Assembly (NCBI GenBank): GCA_029339195.1
Contig: JAPTJF010000054.1
Coordinates: forward strand, 1 to 64,000
DNA length: 64,000 nucleotides
Reading direction: 5' to 3'
Origin: Micractinium sp. NFX-FRZ
Lineage: Eukaryota > Chlorophyta > Trebouxiophyceae > Chlorellales > Chlorellaceae
A model generated the notes under the pieces. That model searched no databases. It was given only the letters and a program-made list of their open reading frames with translations, and was not told the DNA's origin. A program made the position numbers and the translations under genes. This document shows, piece by piece, positions 1 to 11,800 of the stretch. Position 1 is the stretch's first letter; the number at the start of each line of letters is the position of its first letter.

Positions 1-366
1 TCTGCACTGATATCACACCAAAACAGTGTCAACTTCTGGTGCCAAATCAGTGCGGTTCCAGTGGGAGAGCAGGCACACGGATTTCACACTGAAATGGCAG
101 GAAACCAGCGGGTGGGATTGGTGTTGTTTCGGTGTGATTCCAGCGTCACCCTTGTTGGTAGTGGTAAGAGAAGGCCCAACACGGAGTTTGGGTTGGTTTA
201 AGCGCATGCTAGCTTGGGCTGCTGTTCTGCACGAGGTGCGCGCACGCAGTCTCATGCGCCCGGCACCTGGCACCTGCACCCCACTGGGGGTGCATAGCCC
301 TGCCTGTTGGGTTTCAGATTCCCAGCCCCTTCAGGGCATGACTTCAGGAAGTGAGCAGTGGCGTAC

Positions 367-1216
367 CTCTGTCTTGTACCGCTCATCAGAGAGCTCCAGA
401 AGGGCGGGAGCCACCACATCACCCAGCATGTGCACTGAGCGGTGAAACACGGCATCGTTGCGCACGTCCAGGGCGGGCGTGGCAGGCGGCGGGACACGCA
501 GGTTGGGCGGCAGCTGCACGGACGGTGGGTAGGGGGAGGCAGAGGAGGTGACAGGCAGATGGAAGAAGATTCAGAAGGCGACGTCGTCCCAACAGCTGAG
601 ATGGGCAGCAGTTCACGGGGATACTGTACCACAAGTGATGAGGCAGCTGTTGAGGCATATGCACACTGCAACATATGCACGCTCACCTCTGCAGGCGGTG
701 CCTGCCCCACGACGAGGCGCCGGAACTGCCCGTCCTCCCCCGCTCCCGGCTGAAGGTACTGCTCAACCGTGTCGGGCTCGGCCCCCGCCTGCTGCTCTGG
801 GCTGGCAGTAGGTGCAGCCCCTGGTGCAGGCTCTGCAGGGACAGCACTGGCTGATTGGCCGCCAGAGAAGGCAGGGCCTGGCGGCCCCGCCAGCGCGCGT
901 GGCAGCGGCACGGCCTCGGCAGGTGGTGCGCCCGGGAGTGCAGGCGTGCCTCCAGGCAGGGCAGCGCCAGTGGACCTCGCTGGCCCCATTGCTGCCTGCT
1001 GCGGCAGCCCCATTGCTGCCAGCGCCTGTTGCAGGGTGCCAGAGTCGGCAGGCAGACGCAGGCGTGCGCCGGTCGCTGGCCCCGCAGCAGGGACCTGCAG
1101 GCTGGTGGGCAGTGGGTAGCCGACTAGCCCAGTGCCCGCCAGCCCTCCACCCAGCCCTGCTGCCTGCAGCGGCACAAACGTGGCCAGGCCTGGGAACATT
1201 CCGGGCTGGAGCTGCA

Positions 1217-1254
<38 letters not shown>

Positions 1255-3250
1255 GTGACCATGGCACCTGCCGCTGCCGCAGAAGCTGCAGCAGCCGCTG
1301 CCGGCTGGGGCTCAGCTGGCAGGCGGAAGTGGTACACAACCAGCGAGGGGTCGGGGCGGTGCCGGACCCTGCACAAGAGTAGATAGAGCAGAGGTGGTCT
1401 GCATGAGTCAGCAAGCACAGCTTGTTAGGCAGTGCAGTGCAGCAGCCAGCAAAATGGGTGGGTGGTGCGTTTGTTGGCACCAACAATGTAGCACGCTTAC
1501 GCAGGAGCACATGGCGTGGGGGCTGAAACAAGGGCGGTGCGCCACACCCACCTTAACCCACCTGATGCAGGCGCCTGCAGGCGGTTCCAACTGCGCAGGC
1601 GCGGCTGACACGCCGGAGATGCCAATCTCCGGGGTGTCAGCCGGAGATTTGCGGCCTACTCGGCTGCCCGCAGCGTCCACGCGCTTCACCACTCGATAGC
1701 CGTCGACGGCGGCATGCAGGCCGCACACCTCCACAATGTCCCGCTCTGCGTTGAATGTTCAATGGGGGTTCACAAGCAGATTTGCGAAGTGGTGTTATGC
1801 ACAAAGACAGTGATATGCTTTGTTATATACTGCATGACCTGCCGACATGCCGCCGTGAACTACACACAGAAGTGAGATGCTGAGGGCACGGCAACAGGGC
1901 ACTGCAACAGGCGCCCAACCCGCCCACCACCACCACAGCCTGCCTGCCGTCAGCGGCTCCGCTGGCAGGTTGCCCAGGCTTAGCCACAGAAGGCCTGTGG
2001 AGTCATCCTTGTCGGTTGCTGTGACGCTGCACTGCTGCTGCTCCGCGGGGGGCAGGCGCCGCATGGGCTGGAACTCGGCCACAGTCCACTGCGTGGGACA
2101 GGCGGTTGGGCAGGCAGGCATGCAGTTGGCTTGGTTGCAGGCACGTGGCCCCCTGTGTGGGTGCGGGGGCCCCGTGGGACGCCATATAAGTTACCAGGCC
2201 CGGTGGTTGCGAAACAAAGGCAGGCCCTGCAGTACAATCCAGACCCATGCGCCGAAGCCACTCCAACCCAGCCCAGTTTGACTGCAATGCGCACCAACCT
2301 CATGTGGTTGTCGGGTTCAGTACAGGCACCTATCTGTATTCAAAACTGCCATCCCTCCCTGAATTGCGACTACATGTGCCGTCCCTCCCTCCTGCTCACC
2401 GTGGTTGTGCCCGGCAGCTGCTTCACCTGCTCCTTAAACTCCTTCTTTCGAGGGTCGCTCTTGGGCAGCCTCCGGGACGCCTTGTGCAGCTGCTCGCACG
2501 CTGCCTTCTGCCCCACATCCAAATCCAGGTAGGAGAAGCGGCGCACCGCCAGGGTGGGCTCAGCACGGGCATTTGAGGCGCGCGGCGGGTGGAAAGTGGT
2601 TGCATTGCCTGGGCCTGGGCTGGGGTAGTACCGCCCGCTGCCGCCGCTGGCAGCAGTAACAGCGGCTGGCTGTGCAGCTGGGCCTGCGGCCGCCACTGGC
2701 GCAGCTGCTGCTGCTGCAGATGTGGGACCAGCAGCGCCAGCCGGCCCTGGTCCCTCCACGCGGGCGCGCTTTGGCTGCCGCTCGCTCCTGCTGCACTCCA
2801 TGGCCTGCTGCCCGCCCATGCGGTCTGCTTTGGCTACCACCAGCAGCCCGCGCTGCTGCCAGCCGCTCTGTGCGCACGCCTGGCGGGCCAGGGTCGCCAT
2901 GTAAGGGAGCTGCAAGCGAAATTAATCAGGACCTTTAAAGGTAGGTGCAAAAGCACAATACAAGCTGCCGGTGCTTGTCAAGCAAAACGCTTTATGCAGG
3001 AAGCAAGCTCTGTACTGCGGCCCTTGGACGGTCCGGAGGATCAAGGCGGGGGCTGCGGCCGGCGCACCTGTGCCTGCTCGCCTTCTCCAAGATAGCGCAG
3101 CACGCCTGCCTGCTCGGCATGGGCCGCCTCTGGACCCCCGGCAGGTAGGGCGGGCAGCAGCGCGTCTGCGCTCTCGTTACTGACCTCCCCGCCGGCCAGC
3201 ACGTCGGCTGCCAGGCCCTCCAAGGCTTCCTGCCCTGCTTGTCCGGCCAT
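367..3250 (-). CDS. Unknown low-complexity protein, 3' end unresolved
   Basis: I do not recognise the family. Six exons are supported: 3250-3068, 2909-2400, 2088-1944, 1745-1562, 1368-687 and 513-367. All join in frame, giving at least about 617 residues. The start is the ATG at 3250 (MAGQAGQEALEG). Visible parts are a basic patch (KRARVEG), a conserved-looking segment RRFSYLDLDVGQKAACEQL in exon 2, the segment IVEVCGLHAAVDGYRVVK in exon 4, then an Ala/Pro/Gln-rich region with a polyglutamine run in exon 5, and a folded-looking exon 6 (DVRNDAVFHRSVHMLGDVV). The third donor would have to be GC (AG|GCAGGC) to keep phase, so that junction is tentative. A donor follows 367, so at least one more exon lies further left, perhaps outside the window. 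The composition suggests a regulatory or nuclear protein, but no function can be assigned. Confidence 0.5.
1216..1254. repeat. CTG/CAG trinucleotide repeat encoding polyGln
   Basis: A run of about 12 CTG units on the + strand reads as CAG (Gln) in the minus-strand gene. It has two single-base interruptions at its left edge. Confidence 0.85.
1603..1642. repeat. 18-bp-arm inverted repeat inside an exon
   Basis: Arms 1603-1620 and 1625-1642 are reverse complements with one mismatch around a 4-nt loop (GCCA). The element lies inside exon 4 (1745-1562) of the minus-strand gene and is translated there as ADTPEIGISGVSA. Confidence 0.8.
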
Positions 3251-3592
3251 GGTTGACAGCAGGGGACGTGCTATGTAAGTGTTTGTCCGCTTTGGACCAC
3301 CTGCTCATTTTTGGGGGCCCTGCGCTGCGCGGTGCTGTGTGGCCAGATTGAAGCGCAGCTGCAAAGGTGATGTGAGCATCAGTCGTCATCTGCTGCCCTG
3401 GTTTCTCAGATAGCCCAGTTTGACAAGCATGAGGAAGCTGCTCAGGGCACCCGTGCCGCTGCGTCCGGCTGAGCTGCCGTGCTGCCAGGCATTGCGCCGT
3501 GGCAGCGGGCAGGACCGCCTGCCGCCTGCGAGCAGCCCTACCCCTTCCCCACCATTTCATTTGCCCACCTCATCCCTGCACGAGTTTTCTCC
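3251..3592. promoter_or_regulatory. Divergent intergenic region
   Basis: This is 342 bp between the minus-strand start at 3250 and the plus-strand small ORF at 3593. It must carry the 5' UTR and promoter of the leftward gene. I see no TATA box or other motif I can name. Confidence 0.4.
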
Positions 3593-4031
3593 ATGCCTCG
3601 TTGCGCTGTCATTCCTGAAGGAGGTGGGCTGCCCATGAACGAAGGGCACCAGATAGCCCAGAGCGCGGCTGTAAGTACTGCTGCCGTTCCTGTTCATACC
3701 AGGCGCACGTCTGCACCCTGCACGGGATAGGGGCATGCTGCCCAGTCCGATGCAAACACCCGAATTGGTGTGCGCTGCACATCACCTGCCTCATGTCATC
3801 GTGCGGCTCACTGCAACAATCTCGCTCCTGCAGAGTGTGCCCAACTCGCAGCTTCTTGGCTCTGAGTTTGGCCCTGATGGTGTGGCGGACGCTGTGATGC
3901 CGATGGTACCTCAGTTGCCCCGTACTTGTTTACATTACAAACTTGTATGGTCTGTAGGCAACCAAGAGTATCATGTTAACGTGGACATTGCATGTGCAGC
4001 TGACTACAACGACCAGCCGACATGCAGCTGA
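3593..4031 (+). CDS. Possible small two-exon gene, 91 aa, unknown
   Basis: An ATG at 3593 opens 26 codons ending at 3670 before a consensus donor (GTAAGT). An acceptor CAG ends at 3833, and exon 2 continues in the same phase from 3834 to a TGA at 4029-4031. The conceptual protein begins MPRCAVIPEGGGLPMNEGHQ and continues with VPNSQLLGSEFGPDGVADAV. This is ordinary protein-like sequence, unlike the low-complexity shadows nearby, and local GC is lower than in flanking genes. I know no family. Its stop is only 137 nt upstream of the TRM6 start on the same strand. It could instead be TRM6 leader sequence or an upstream ORF. Confidence 0.35.
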
Positions 4032-4168
4032 GCTGTGCGCTGTGGCAGCGCCATGCCGCGGCGAGCAGCGGTCCGGCCAGTTGTCGCAGCACGGCGGAGC
4101 GCTGCACGCTCACTTGGTCTGCTGCCTATACATTTTTCATTGTCCTTTTCTCTAGAGAGAGAGCAGAC

Positions 4169-5890
4169 ATGGCGGCAGAGGGTCTGTCTCCCGCGGTGGT
4201 CCGCGAGGGGGACACCATCATCTTTGATGTGAATGGAGACAAGAAAGCGCTGATTGCTGTAGACTCCAAGAGGTGCGGGGCGCTGAGCGAGCAGTAAAAA
4301 CCCGAGTTGGTGTGTGGCGTGCGCCTTTATATACTGCGCCGCCTCCAATGCGCCCGGGCAGTCTGTTACAACAATTTGGCATGCCGCTCGCTCGCCTGCG
4401 ACACACATGCAGGACGGTGAAGTTGGGCAAGGCGACCTGCTCAGCGGCGCCCCTCGTGGGCTGCACCTATGGCGCCATGTTCACCCTGGCAGCGGATGGC
4501 AAGTCGCTCGAGCGCACTGAGTAGTGAGCAACATGCCGCCGCCGCCCGCTGGCGCCGCCCGTTCCGTGCCGCCTGGCAGCTACATGAACTGTGCTGGTAT
4601 GCTGGAGTTTTAACATATTCAGTCCTGTTACTCACGTCCTCCACTGCTGATCAATGCCCCTGCCTGCCCTCCGCGCCGGAGCCGCCACTCTGTGCACTTG
4701 CCAGCGTGCTATGTCAATGCGACCTGCTCCCCCGCCCTTGGTGTCGTTCACTTCATGCGTCCATCTAACTCTGCCTGCACATGCTTCCGCACCGCCAACG
4801 CATGCGCATTTCCCTCCTCGCAGCGTGCCGCTGTCTGACTGGGACGTGCCCGACGCCCCCGACTTCAACACACGCTCCAACGCCGAGCTTGTGGATGGCG
4901 GGATGGGCCACCAGGCGCTGTCCACGGCAGACATCGAGGCGATGAAGGCGGAGGGGAAGGCGGGGGCGGACATTGTGGCGGCGCTCACAGCCAACTCGGC
5001 CACCTTTGCCACCAAGACGGAGTTCTCTCAGGCAAAGTACAAGTGAGCAGCAACGAGTGCAGCCGAGGGCGGGGCGCACGGTCAGAGAGGGTGCACATGC
5101 ATATTGTGAGGACGGAATCGGGCCAGACTTCAGGCTGTACTCTCTACTCCCCTCTCCCCCCTTCCTGCCTGCAGAAAGACAAAGGGCGCAGTGTTATTGG
5201 TATCTGCCCTTCCTCACACATACCTCCCATGATTGTACTGCTGTGCAGGAAGAAGAAGGCGAAGAAGTACATCCAGGTGGCGACGGTGCGCCGCCCCACC
5301 GCGGCCGCCGTGTGCGAGGCCTACTTTGCCACCGCCCCCGCCAAGACCTCGTACCTGCGTGTCGACACGCTGGCCCTGCTGCTCAGCCTGGCCAATGTGG
5401 GGGCCCACGCACGGGTGCTTGTTGTGGAGACGTGCGGCGGGCTGGTGAGCGCGGCGGCACTGGAGCGGCTGGGCAGCGGCAGCGGCGGCTGCGTCGTGTC
5501 TGCGTGGGCGGGCGGTGAGGGCGCCAAGCGGCCCAGCCTGGACCTGTACCGCCTCTTCAACTTCCCGGCAGAGCAGCGCGCTGCGGTGCGCTTTGCGCCG
5601 CTGACCACGCTGCTGGCGGAGGCGCGGCAGCAGGCGGCAGCAGCGCCGGCTGGGGCGGCAGAAAAGCAGGCACAAGAGCAGAAGGAGGCGTCGGCGGAGG
5701 GGGGCGCGCAGGGGGAGGCGGCGGTGGCGCCTCAGGCGGAGCAGCAAGCAGGCGAGCAGCAGGGACAGCCTGCGGAAGGAGCAGAAGCACCCGCCGCAGC
5801 AGAGCCTATGCAGGAAGACGGGGCGCCTGCCGCACCGGCGCAGCAGCCAGAGGAGCAGCCAGCGCTTGGCGCGCCGGCGGCACCAGCGGC

Positions 5891-5925
<35 letters not shown>

Positions 5926-6528
5926 GCCCCTTCAACAGCTGCATCCTGGCAGCCAACAACCTGAACCCAACCGCACTTGTGAAGCACGTGCTGCCCCTGC
6001 TGGCACCGTCTGCCTCCCTAGTTGTGTACTGCCCCTACCCTCAGCCCCTGGCGGATGCCATGGATGCGCTGCGGGGGCAGGGGCAGCTGGCTGGCCTGGC
6101 GATGCACGAGTGCTGGTGGCGGGAGCTGCAGGTGAGGTCGGGGGGGGGGGGGGGGGCTGGGTGGCTGGGGACGGAGCTTTGCTGCAGCTCTATCCAGCCC
6201 CACGCTCGCCTGCCCGCAGGCAGCATGGCCGCCTGCCTTCCTGCCTGCCCGCCTGTGAAGTTTGAGCCCGCACCCTTTCATCTGGCTGTGCGCTGTCGCC
6301 GATCTTGCCCGCACTGTGAGGGTGCAGCGCATGGCACAGCCCGCCCCCGGCCGAACCTGAACCATGCGTGGCTTGGAGTGCAAGCCTGACTGCCCTGCTG
6401 TGCTGCCCGCCCTTGCTCTTATGCAGGTGCTGCCGCTGCGCAGCCACCCCACCATGAACATGAACCACGGCGGCGGCTTCCTCCTGGCGGGCACCGTGCT
6501 GGCCCCACCGCAGCAGCGGCAGCAGTAG
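4169..6528 (+). CDS. TRM6: TRM6, non-catalytic subunit of tRNA m1A58 methyltransferase
   Basis: In the TRM6-TRM61 heterotetramer this subunit binds tRNA and TRM61 supplies methyltransferase activity, giving m1A58 in the nucleus. Exons 4169-4272, 4413-4520, 4824-5042, 5249-6131 and 6427-6528 give 471 aa. Family hallmarks in order: REGDTIIFDVNG at the N terminus; NAELVDGGMGHQALSTADIE; NSATFATKTEFSQAKYKKKKAKKY, with the run split across exons 3 and 4; then VRRPTAAAVCEAYF, LRVDTLALLLSLANVG, the GLVSAAALERLGSG segment, and a C-terminal HPTMNMNHGGGFLLAG. Odd: residues about 271-370 are an Ala/Glu/Gln-rich insertion with polyglutamine, splitting the C-terminal Rossmann-like half. Intron 4 begins with a 17-G run (6140-6156). 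The start was chosen because MAAEGLSPAVV leads directly into the conserved core. TRM61 is not in the window. Confidence 0.93.
5894..5924 (+). repeat. CAG repeat (polyGln) in TRM6
   Basis: About ten uninterrupted CAG units lie inside the TRM6 exon 4 insertion and encode glutamine at about residues 359-369. Confidence 0.9.
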
Positions 6529-6653
6529 GCCGCCAGCAGTCGCGGCAGTAGGGGACGCCGGCAGCAGCAATTAAGCAGCAGGTGCAACTGCGGCACGTGG
6601 GCAGGCAGGACAGTTGCATGCCTACTTCCCTGCCATCCCGCGTGCGCGCCACT

Positions 6654-6658
6654 TGTAA
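6654..6658 (+). terminator. TGTAA polyadenylation word for TRM6
   Basis: TGTAA lies 126 nt after the TRM6 stop. UGUAA is the usual chlorophyte near-upstream poly(A) element. The rest of 6529-6806, between convergent genes, shows nothing else. Confidence 0.6.
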
Positions 6659-6806
6659 CCTGTCTCCCTGCTCTTGTCGGGTGCACACAAGGGGTTTTAG
6701 CAAGTGAATTCAGCGCTGAAGTATGCGCGGTGGGATTTTAATTTCAGAAATGAAGGGCGCAAGGTCAACTGGGCCGGTAGTGGGGCAGAAGCAAAGCTCT
6801 ATTCAT

Positions 6807-7073
6807 TCAGTGGAGTGCAGGGCCCATCGGGCTGATCTGCATGGCACTACATCCCGCGCTGTCATCCAGTTCCGGGAAGCTGCGCTGCTGCTGCCGCTGC
6901 GGGGTGCCTGCCACCTGCAACTGCTGCATGCCATGAAAACCGCTCATGCACGCTGCTGGATCAGGTAGCACTGCCGGTGAGCCGATGCTGCACGCCCCTG
7001 CTGCTGTGGCATGCGCAGCGGCTGCACCTGGTACAGAACCTTGTTGTCCCTGCTGACAGTGCTGCTGCTGGCC

Positions 7074-7109
<36 letters not shown>

Positions 7110-8216
7110 CGGCTCTGGCGCTGCTGCTGCTGCTGCTGCTGAGCCGGGCAAGCTGCTGCTCCCTGCCTCGTCCCCCCCTGCCCTAAGCAGGCGCGTCTGC
7201 AGGCGGCGCATCAGGGTAACCTGCAGGCAGCCAAGGGCGCAGCCGTTTAAACAACAAATCCGTGATGAGCATGTGCGCTCCTCACCCAGTCTCCTGCTGA
7301 CGGTCTCCACAACTTGGGACGACCGCTCTCCGCCTGAAACCCCCTCCCCAAACCTGCCGCCCTCCCTTCAACATCTGCCTGCCTCTCCAGAGACCCCCAA
7401 CCCACTGCATACACCCGCACAGGCATGCACACAACCACACAGCGCAGTCTCATGATAGTCTGAAAGTACATGCGGATAGAATAATGATCATGGCACACCT
7501 TGCGCAGGTCCAGCTCCCCTTCCAGCCCTGGGTCCGACGGCGAGGTGGGGTGCAGGCTCAGGGCATCGTACAGGCGCAGGGGCGTCTGCCCCACCGCCAG
7601 CCGCGAGCGCCGCGGGTCCGAGGAGTGCACCGTGGGCTGGCCCCCGCCGCCTCCACCACCGCCGCCGCCGCCGCCACCGCCCGCGCCGGGCGCCGCCTGC
7701 ACGCTGGGTGTCCGCGACTCGCTGCGTGGGGTGCACTGCATGGGCGCTGGCGGCTGGGACTGTTGCCGAACGCCAGAGATAGGCGAGCCCTCAGCAGAGA
7801 GCATGGGGGAGTCGGGTGGGTCGGGGGAGGGGCCGGTGGCAGCAGCAGCACCCCCTGCTGCCAGGTGGATGCCATTCAGGTCCCGTGCAAACTCCTGCAG
7901 GCCAAGGACAGCAGACAGGAAGTTAGAAACTGCACCCAGCACCCAGCTGGCTTTGATCACAGTTAACGAGCGTGGTGTGACATGAGCAGCAACATTGGCC
8001 CGCTGCGATCCAGCCGCAACTACATGTATCAATGCGTGCCCCTATTGACCTTACCTGCTGCCGGTAGCGCTTTGAATTTCGAAACTGGTCCAAATCTAGG
8101 TCGCTGCCCTGCCAGATGCCGGCACGCTTGCGCCCTGCATCTGTGCTGCCCCCGCTGCCCGCCGGCTGCGGCTGTGCCGTCTGCATGCCCGGCAGTCGCG
8201 CTGTGATGCCAAAGTG
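6807..8216 (-). CDS. Unknown protein with polyGly and polyGln tracts
   Basis: I do not recognise this gene. Supported exons are 8216-8055 (HFGITARLPGM ... GSDLDLDQFRNSKRYRQQ), 7894 to about 7441 (EFARDLNGIHLA; a Ser/Pro-rich stretch; about 14 Gly; LRLYDALSLHPTSPSD; DLRKVCHDHYSIRMYFQTIM) and 7220 to the stop at 6807 (VTLMRRLQTRLLRAGGDEAG, then polyAla, polyGln and a Gln/Ser-rich tail). The donor after 7441 is ambiguous: one choice joins 7220 in this frame, another gives an early stop. The acceptor before 8216 is weak. A further 5' exon ending at a GTGAGT donor near 8471 is likely, but its frame and start are uncertain. The SerPro-rich middle suggests a phosphorylated scaffold or regulator; that is inference from composition only. 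Confidence 0.45.
7070..7142. repeat. CTG/CAG-rich microsatellite
   Basis: Two clusters of CTG units, separated by a short interruption, encode polyGln and polyAla on the minus strand in the last exon of the unknown gene. Confidence 0.8.
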
Positions 8217-8719
8217 CTCCACACGAGAGTTTCACAAAGGTAGATAGGTATAAGATGGTGCTCCAGAGGGCAGGGAGGCTTGAGTGAGCTGAATAGCGGT
8301 GCTCGTCGGAGTGCGCTGGCGCCTGCATAGGCGGCGACAGCAGAGTGGCAAGCTGCGGCGGCGAATAAGGTAGGGGCGGCAGGGCATTATCAGATGCATC
8401 GGCACGGTGTGATATTCGCAACGCTCAAAGCCCGGCGCCTCTTAGAGCGCGGATTTCAAGCGGCACTCACCCCGTGCACACAGGCCCCGGTGAAAGCTGC
8501 TGCCGGTGAAGAAGAAGTTTGGAAAGCGTCAGCACTGCAGCAGGGTGCTCCACCCCTGTCTCCAGTGGACCTCAGCTGGCGCCAGCAGGGCGGCGTGAGC
8601 GGCGCCGTCGGTCCTCCTCGCTGATAGCTTCAGGCAGTGGCCCTACCAAGAATTGACTGTGACGCGACCGTAAAGCAGCAAGGTTCAACACAAAGCGTCC
8701 ATGTCTGAAGACGGCAGCA

Positions 8720-8724
8720 TTACA
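8720..8724 (-). terminator. TGTAA polyadenylation word for KAE1
   Basis: TTACA on the + strand is TGTAA on the minus strand, 120 nt past the KAE1 stop at 8845. The remainder of 8630-8844 is presumably KAE1 3' UTR. Confidence 0.55.
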
Positions 8725-8844
8725 AGACGGATGCGCCCATCTGATACAAAATGTGGGTGCTGGCCTGGTGGCAGGGAAGGGGTGAGAACTGCACCCAAGT
8801 TCCCGCTCCCCTGGTCGCCCCCTGCCGCGTGCACCGCTCAGCGC

Positions 8845-11800
8845 TCACTCCCGCCACGTCACCAGCACCTCATCCGTGCGGTACCGCTGCGTGCATGTCG
8901 TCTCCTCCAGCTCCATCACCTGCCCACGCCAGACAGGCAGGCAGGCGGGCAGGCAGGCAGAGAAAGTGTCAATACAATAAGGTAAGTACACAGAACGCCT
9001 CCAAGATGTGCAGCTGCGGGTTGATGACAGCTTGCTCCGCACTCCGTCCCCCCCCCACTGCCTCCGTTCCCCCAGCTCGCTCACCTGCCCCTGCTTGAAC
9101 GCGAGCAGCCCCGGCCAGGCAATCATGGCCCCGTTGTCGATGCAGTACCGGTCATCTGTGGAGTACAGCTTGCCCCCCCGCTCCTCCACCATCACCTGCA
9201 GGCAGGGCGGGTTGGAGGAAGACAAATGGACACAGCAAACAGTGGTGGTATTACTCATCTGTGGAGTAAAGTGTCCCCCCCGCCACCCCTTCCGCTACCA
9301 TCCCCTGCAGGGTTCCAGGCAGGCAGGACCAGAGTGGGAGGGTGTGGCACAGCAAACAGTTGACCGTCGCACCCACCTGTGGAGTGCAGCCTCCCGCCTC
9401 CCCGCTTCCCCACCAAGAACCTGCGCAGCCGACAGGCAGGCACGCCCCAGCACTCAGCCCACAAACCCCCAAGCCACCCCCACTGCCCTGGTCACCTGCA
9501 TCATCTCCTGCAGCCGCACGTTGCACCCCACGCCCCCCACAATCAGCACGTCGTGGGTGCCCACATGCGCCATGGCCCGCTCGGTGATCTCCACAAGCAT
9601 CGCAAAGATGGTTTCCTGGAGGGAGAAGCAGAGGTCGGCGGGCGTGGCCTCGCCCTGCAAACAGGGGGGGGCAAAAGGGGAGGCAGGCAAGGAGGGCAGA
9701 GGGCAGACATTCATTTGACCAGACAAAGGGTGAGCCAGGAACGCGCGCCCTTCTCCTTGGGCACCTCGTCGGCGCCGCGCCATGGTACACTGCAACTCCC
9801 ATTCGTGCACCCAACCCCTCGCCTGCCATCCCCCCCGCCAACCCCCACCCACCTTTGCTATTAAGTCGTTGGCCGCGCCCTCAATGTAGCTGAGCACGCC
9901 CGAGAACGAGACGTCCATGCCCTTGACCACATAAGGCAGCTCAATCAGCTTCTTGCCCTGCAGGCAAGTACCATTGAAGAGCAAGGGTTGAGACACGGGT
10001 GGCAGTGGATGCACACACACCCCCACAGGGCAGCGCAAGGACATAAGCTGGCGTGGCACCCCACCCCATCCTACCATCCACCTTCGCGCTCACTAGAGAC
10101 TCACACCACTAGCTATCTGCCCACCTGCTTGGCCAGGTGCTCGATGTTGGAGCCCGGTGCCTGCTCAACTTACAGGCGCATCCCCCCCAGTTTCTAGCCA
10201 GTTGCCTAGAAAGCCGCGCACCTGCTTGGCCTGCTGCGCAAAGTTACAGGCTGGGGCCTGCTCAGCACACGGACGCATACTCCCCCACCCGCAACTGGTT
10301 GGCCAGAAACCTGCCCAGCCCACCTGCTTGGCCAGCTGCTCGATGTTGTAGCCTGGGGCGGGGTCGTTGGGCAGGTTGAGCACGCGGGCAAAGCGGTCCA
10401 GGCAGTTGCCCACAGCCATGTCGATGGTCTCGCCAAAGATGCGGTACCGCCGGTCCGCGTAGGCAATCACCTGGTGGGGGGGCAAGTTGAGTCATAGGTA
10501 AGAAAGAATCAGGGGATATGAGGAAAGCCTTGGTGGTGCCGCCGGGCCCGTGGCGATAACAGCTGCAGCACTGCAGGACGCGGGGAGGGTTGGAAGAAAA
10601 CAAGCGGCCCCCATGCTGTCTGTAGCATGAGCGTGAGGCCAGACAGGCCGGCAAGCCGTGACGATGATGCACGCACCAGCTAGCCACAGCCAACCAGCAG
10701 CGCCTGTCACCCTCTGTCTTCCTCTTCCTCCAACTACCTGTGTGTTGCCCACCACTGACACACAGCTCCGCCGGTCAGCCAGCCCTACCCCCATATACAA
10801 CCCTTTTCTTTCTTCTTCCCTCTTCTTTCCTCCCACCCACCTGCGTGTTGCCGCCGCTGACATAGAGCACGACAGGGTCCTGTGCCCCCGTCACCACCCG
10901 CCCCATCTCAATGTGCCCCACGCAGTGGTTCACCCCGATGATGGGCACCCCCCACAGCTGCGACAGCATGCGCGCCACCACGGCGCACGACACCAGGGGG
11001 CCGCCCATGCCGGGGCCCTGCAGCAGGCACGGGAGGGGTGTGGGCGGCAGGAATGCTGTCGTGAGGGGTACGGTAAGCAGGCGAGCAGCGTGGTGTGGGT
11101 TCTTGAAGGAAATCCACAGGTAAGGAGACTGGAGGCAAGGAGTGACATGCCTCTCTGCCGGGGTGCCTGCACCGGAGAGCCGGCATCCCCAGCTGCCGGC
11201 CCAGGAGCTAATGCACCTACTGCAGCACCTATGGTTTTACAAGCAGCTGCTGCTCTCCCAGCTGCTGCTGTTGCCGGTGCTGCTGTGCTGCTGCTCCTCC
11301 AACTGTAAAGCGGCCAGCCACTGCTGTTTCCTCCGCACTCATTGTTGACAAAGAAAAACAATGCATTTCTAACTCCAAGTCGTGATGATTTCCCAACAAA
11401 ACCAATGTCATTAAGCCGCCGCTCTGGCCCGCACCTTTGTGAAGGCGATGCAGGAGATTTCGCTGGGGTGGATGCCGGATTCCTCCAGCGCCTGCTGCAC
11501 CAGCTTCACCGCCCACTCCTGGTGGTGCAGCGCCGTCTCACGCGGCAGGAAGCCCTGGCCGGGGGGCGTGATGAACCTGCGCACCCACGAATGCAGCGGG
11601 CACAGCGTGACGAAGGCAAGACGTCAGGGAGATCAACAGCTAGCAAGTTGGGGATGGATTCGGTAGGCCCGCCTGCTGCCGCCGTGGTTTTCATGAAGCC
11701 ACAGCAAGCGCTGCCAAGTGCCTGCCAGCACTTGAACCCAGCACCACCTTACGTGTGGCGGGGGTTGCTCAGAATCTCGCCATCCTCGCGCACAATGCCC

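Noticed and set aside
5214..5987. A 257-codon minus-strand frame rich in Leu, Arg and Cys
   Set aside because: It is the exact antisense of TRM6 exon 4; its composition is the mirror of Gln/Ala/Glu codons.
6140..6156. 17-G run as a regulatory G-quadruplex
   Set aside because: A homopolymer just after a donor in an intron is more simply a slippage tract; nothing else supports a role.
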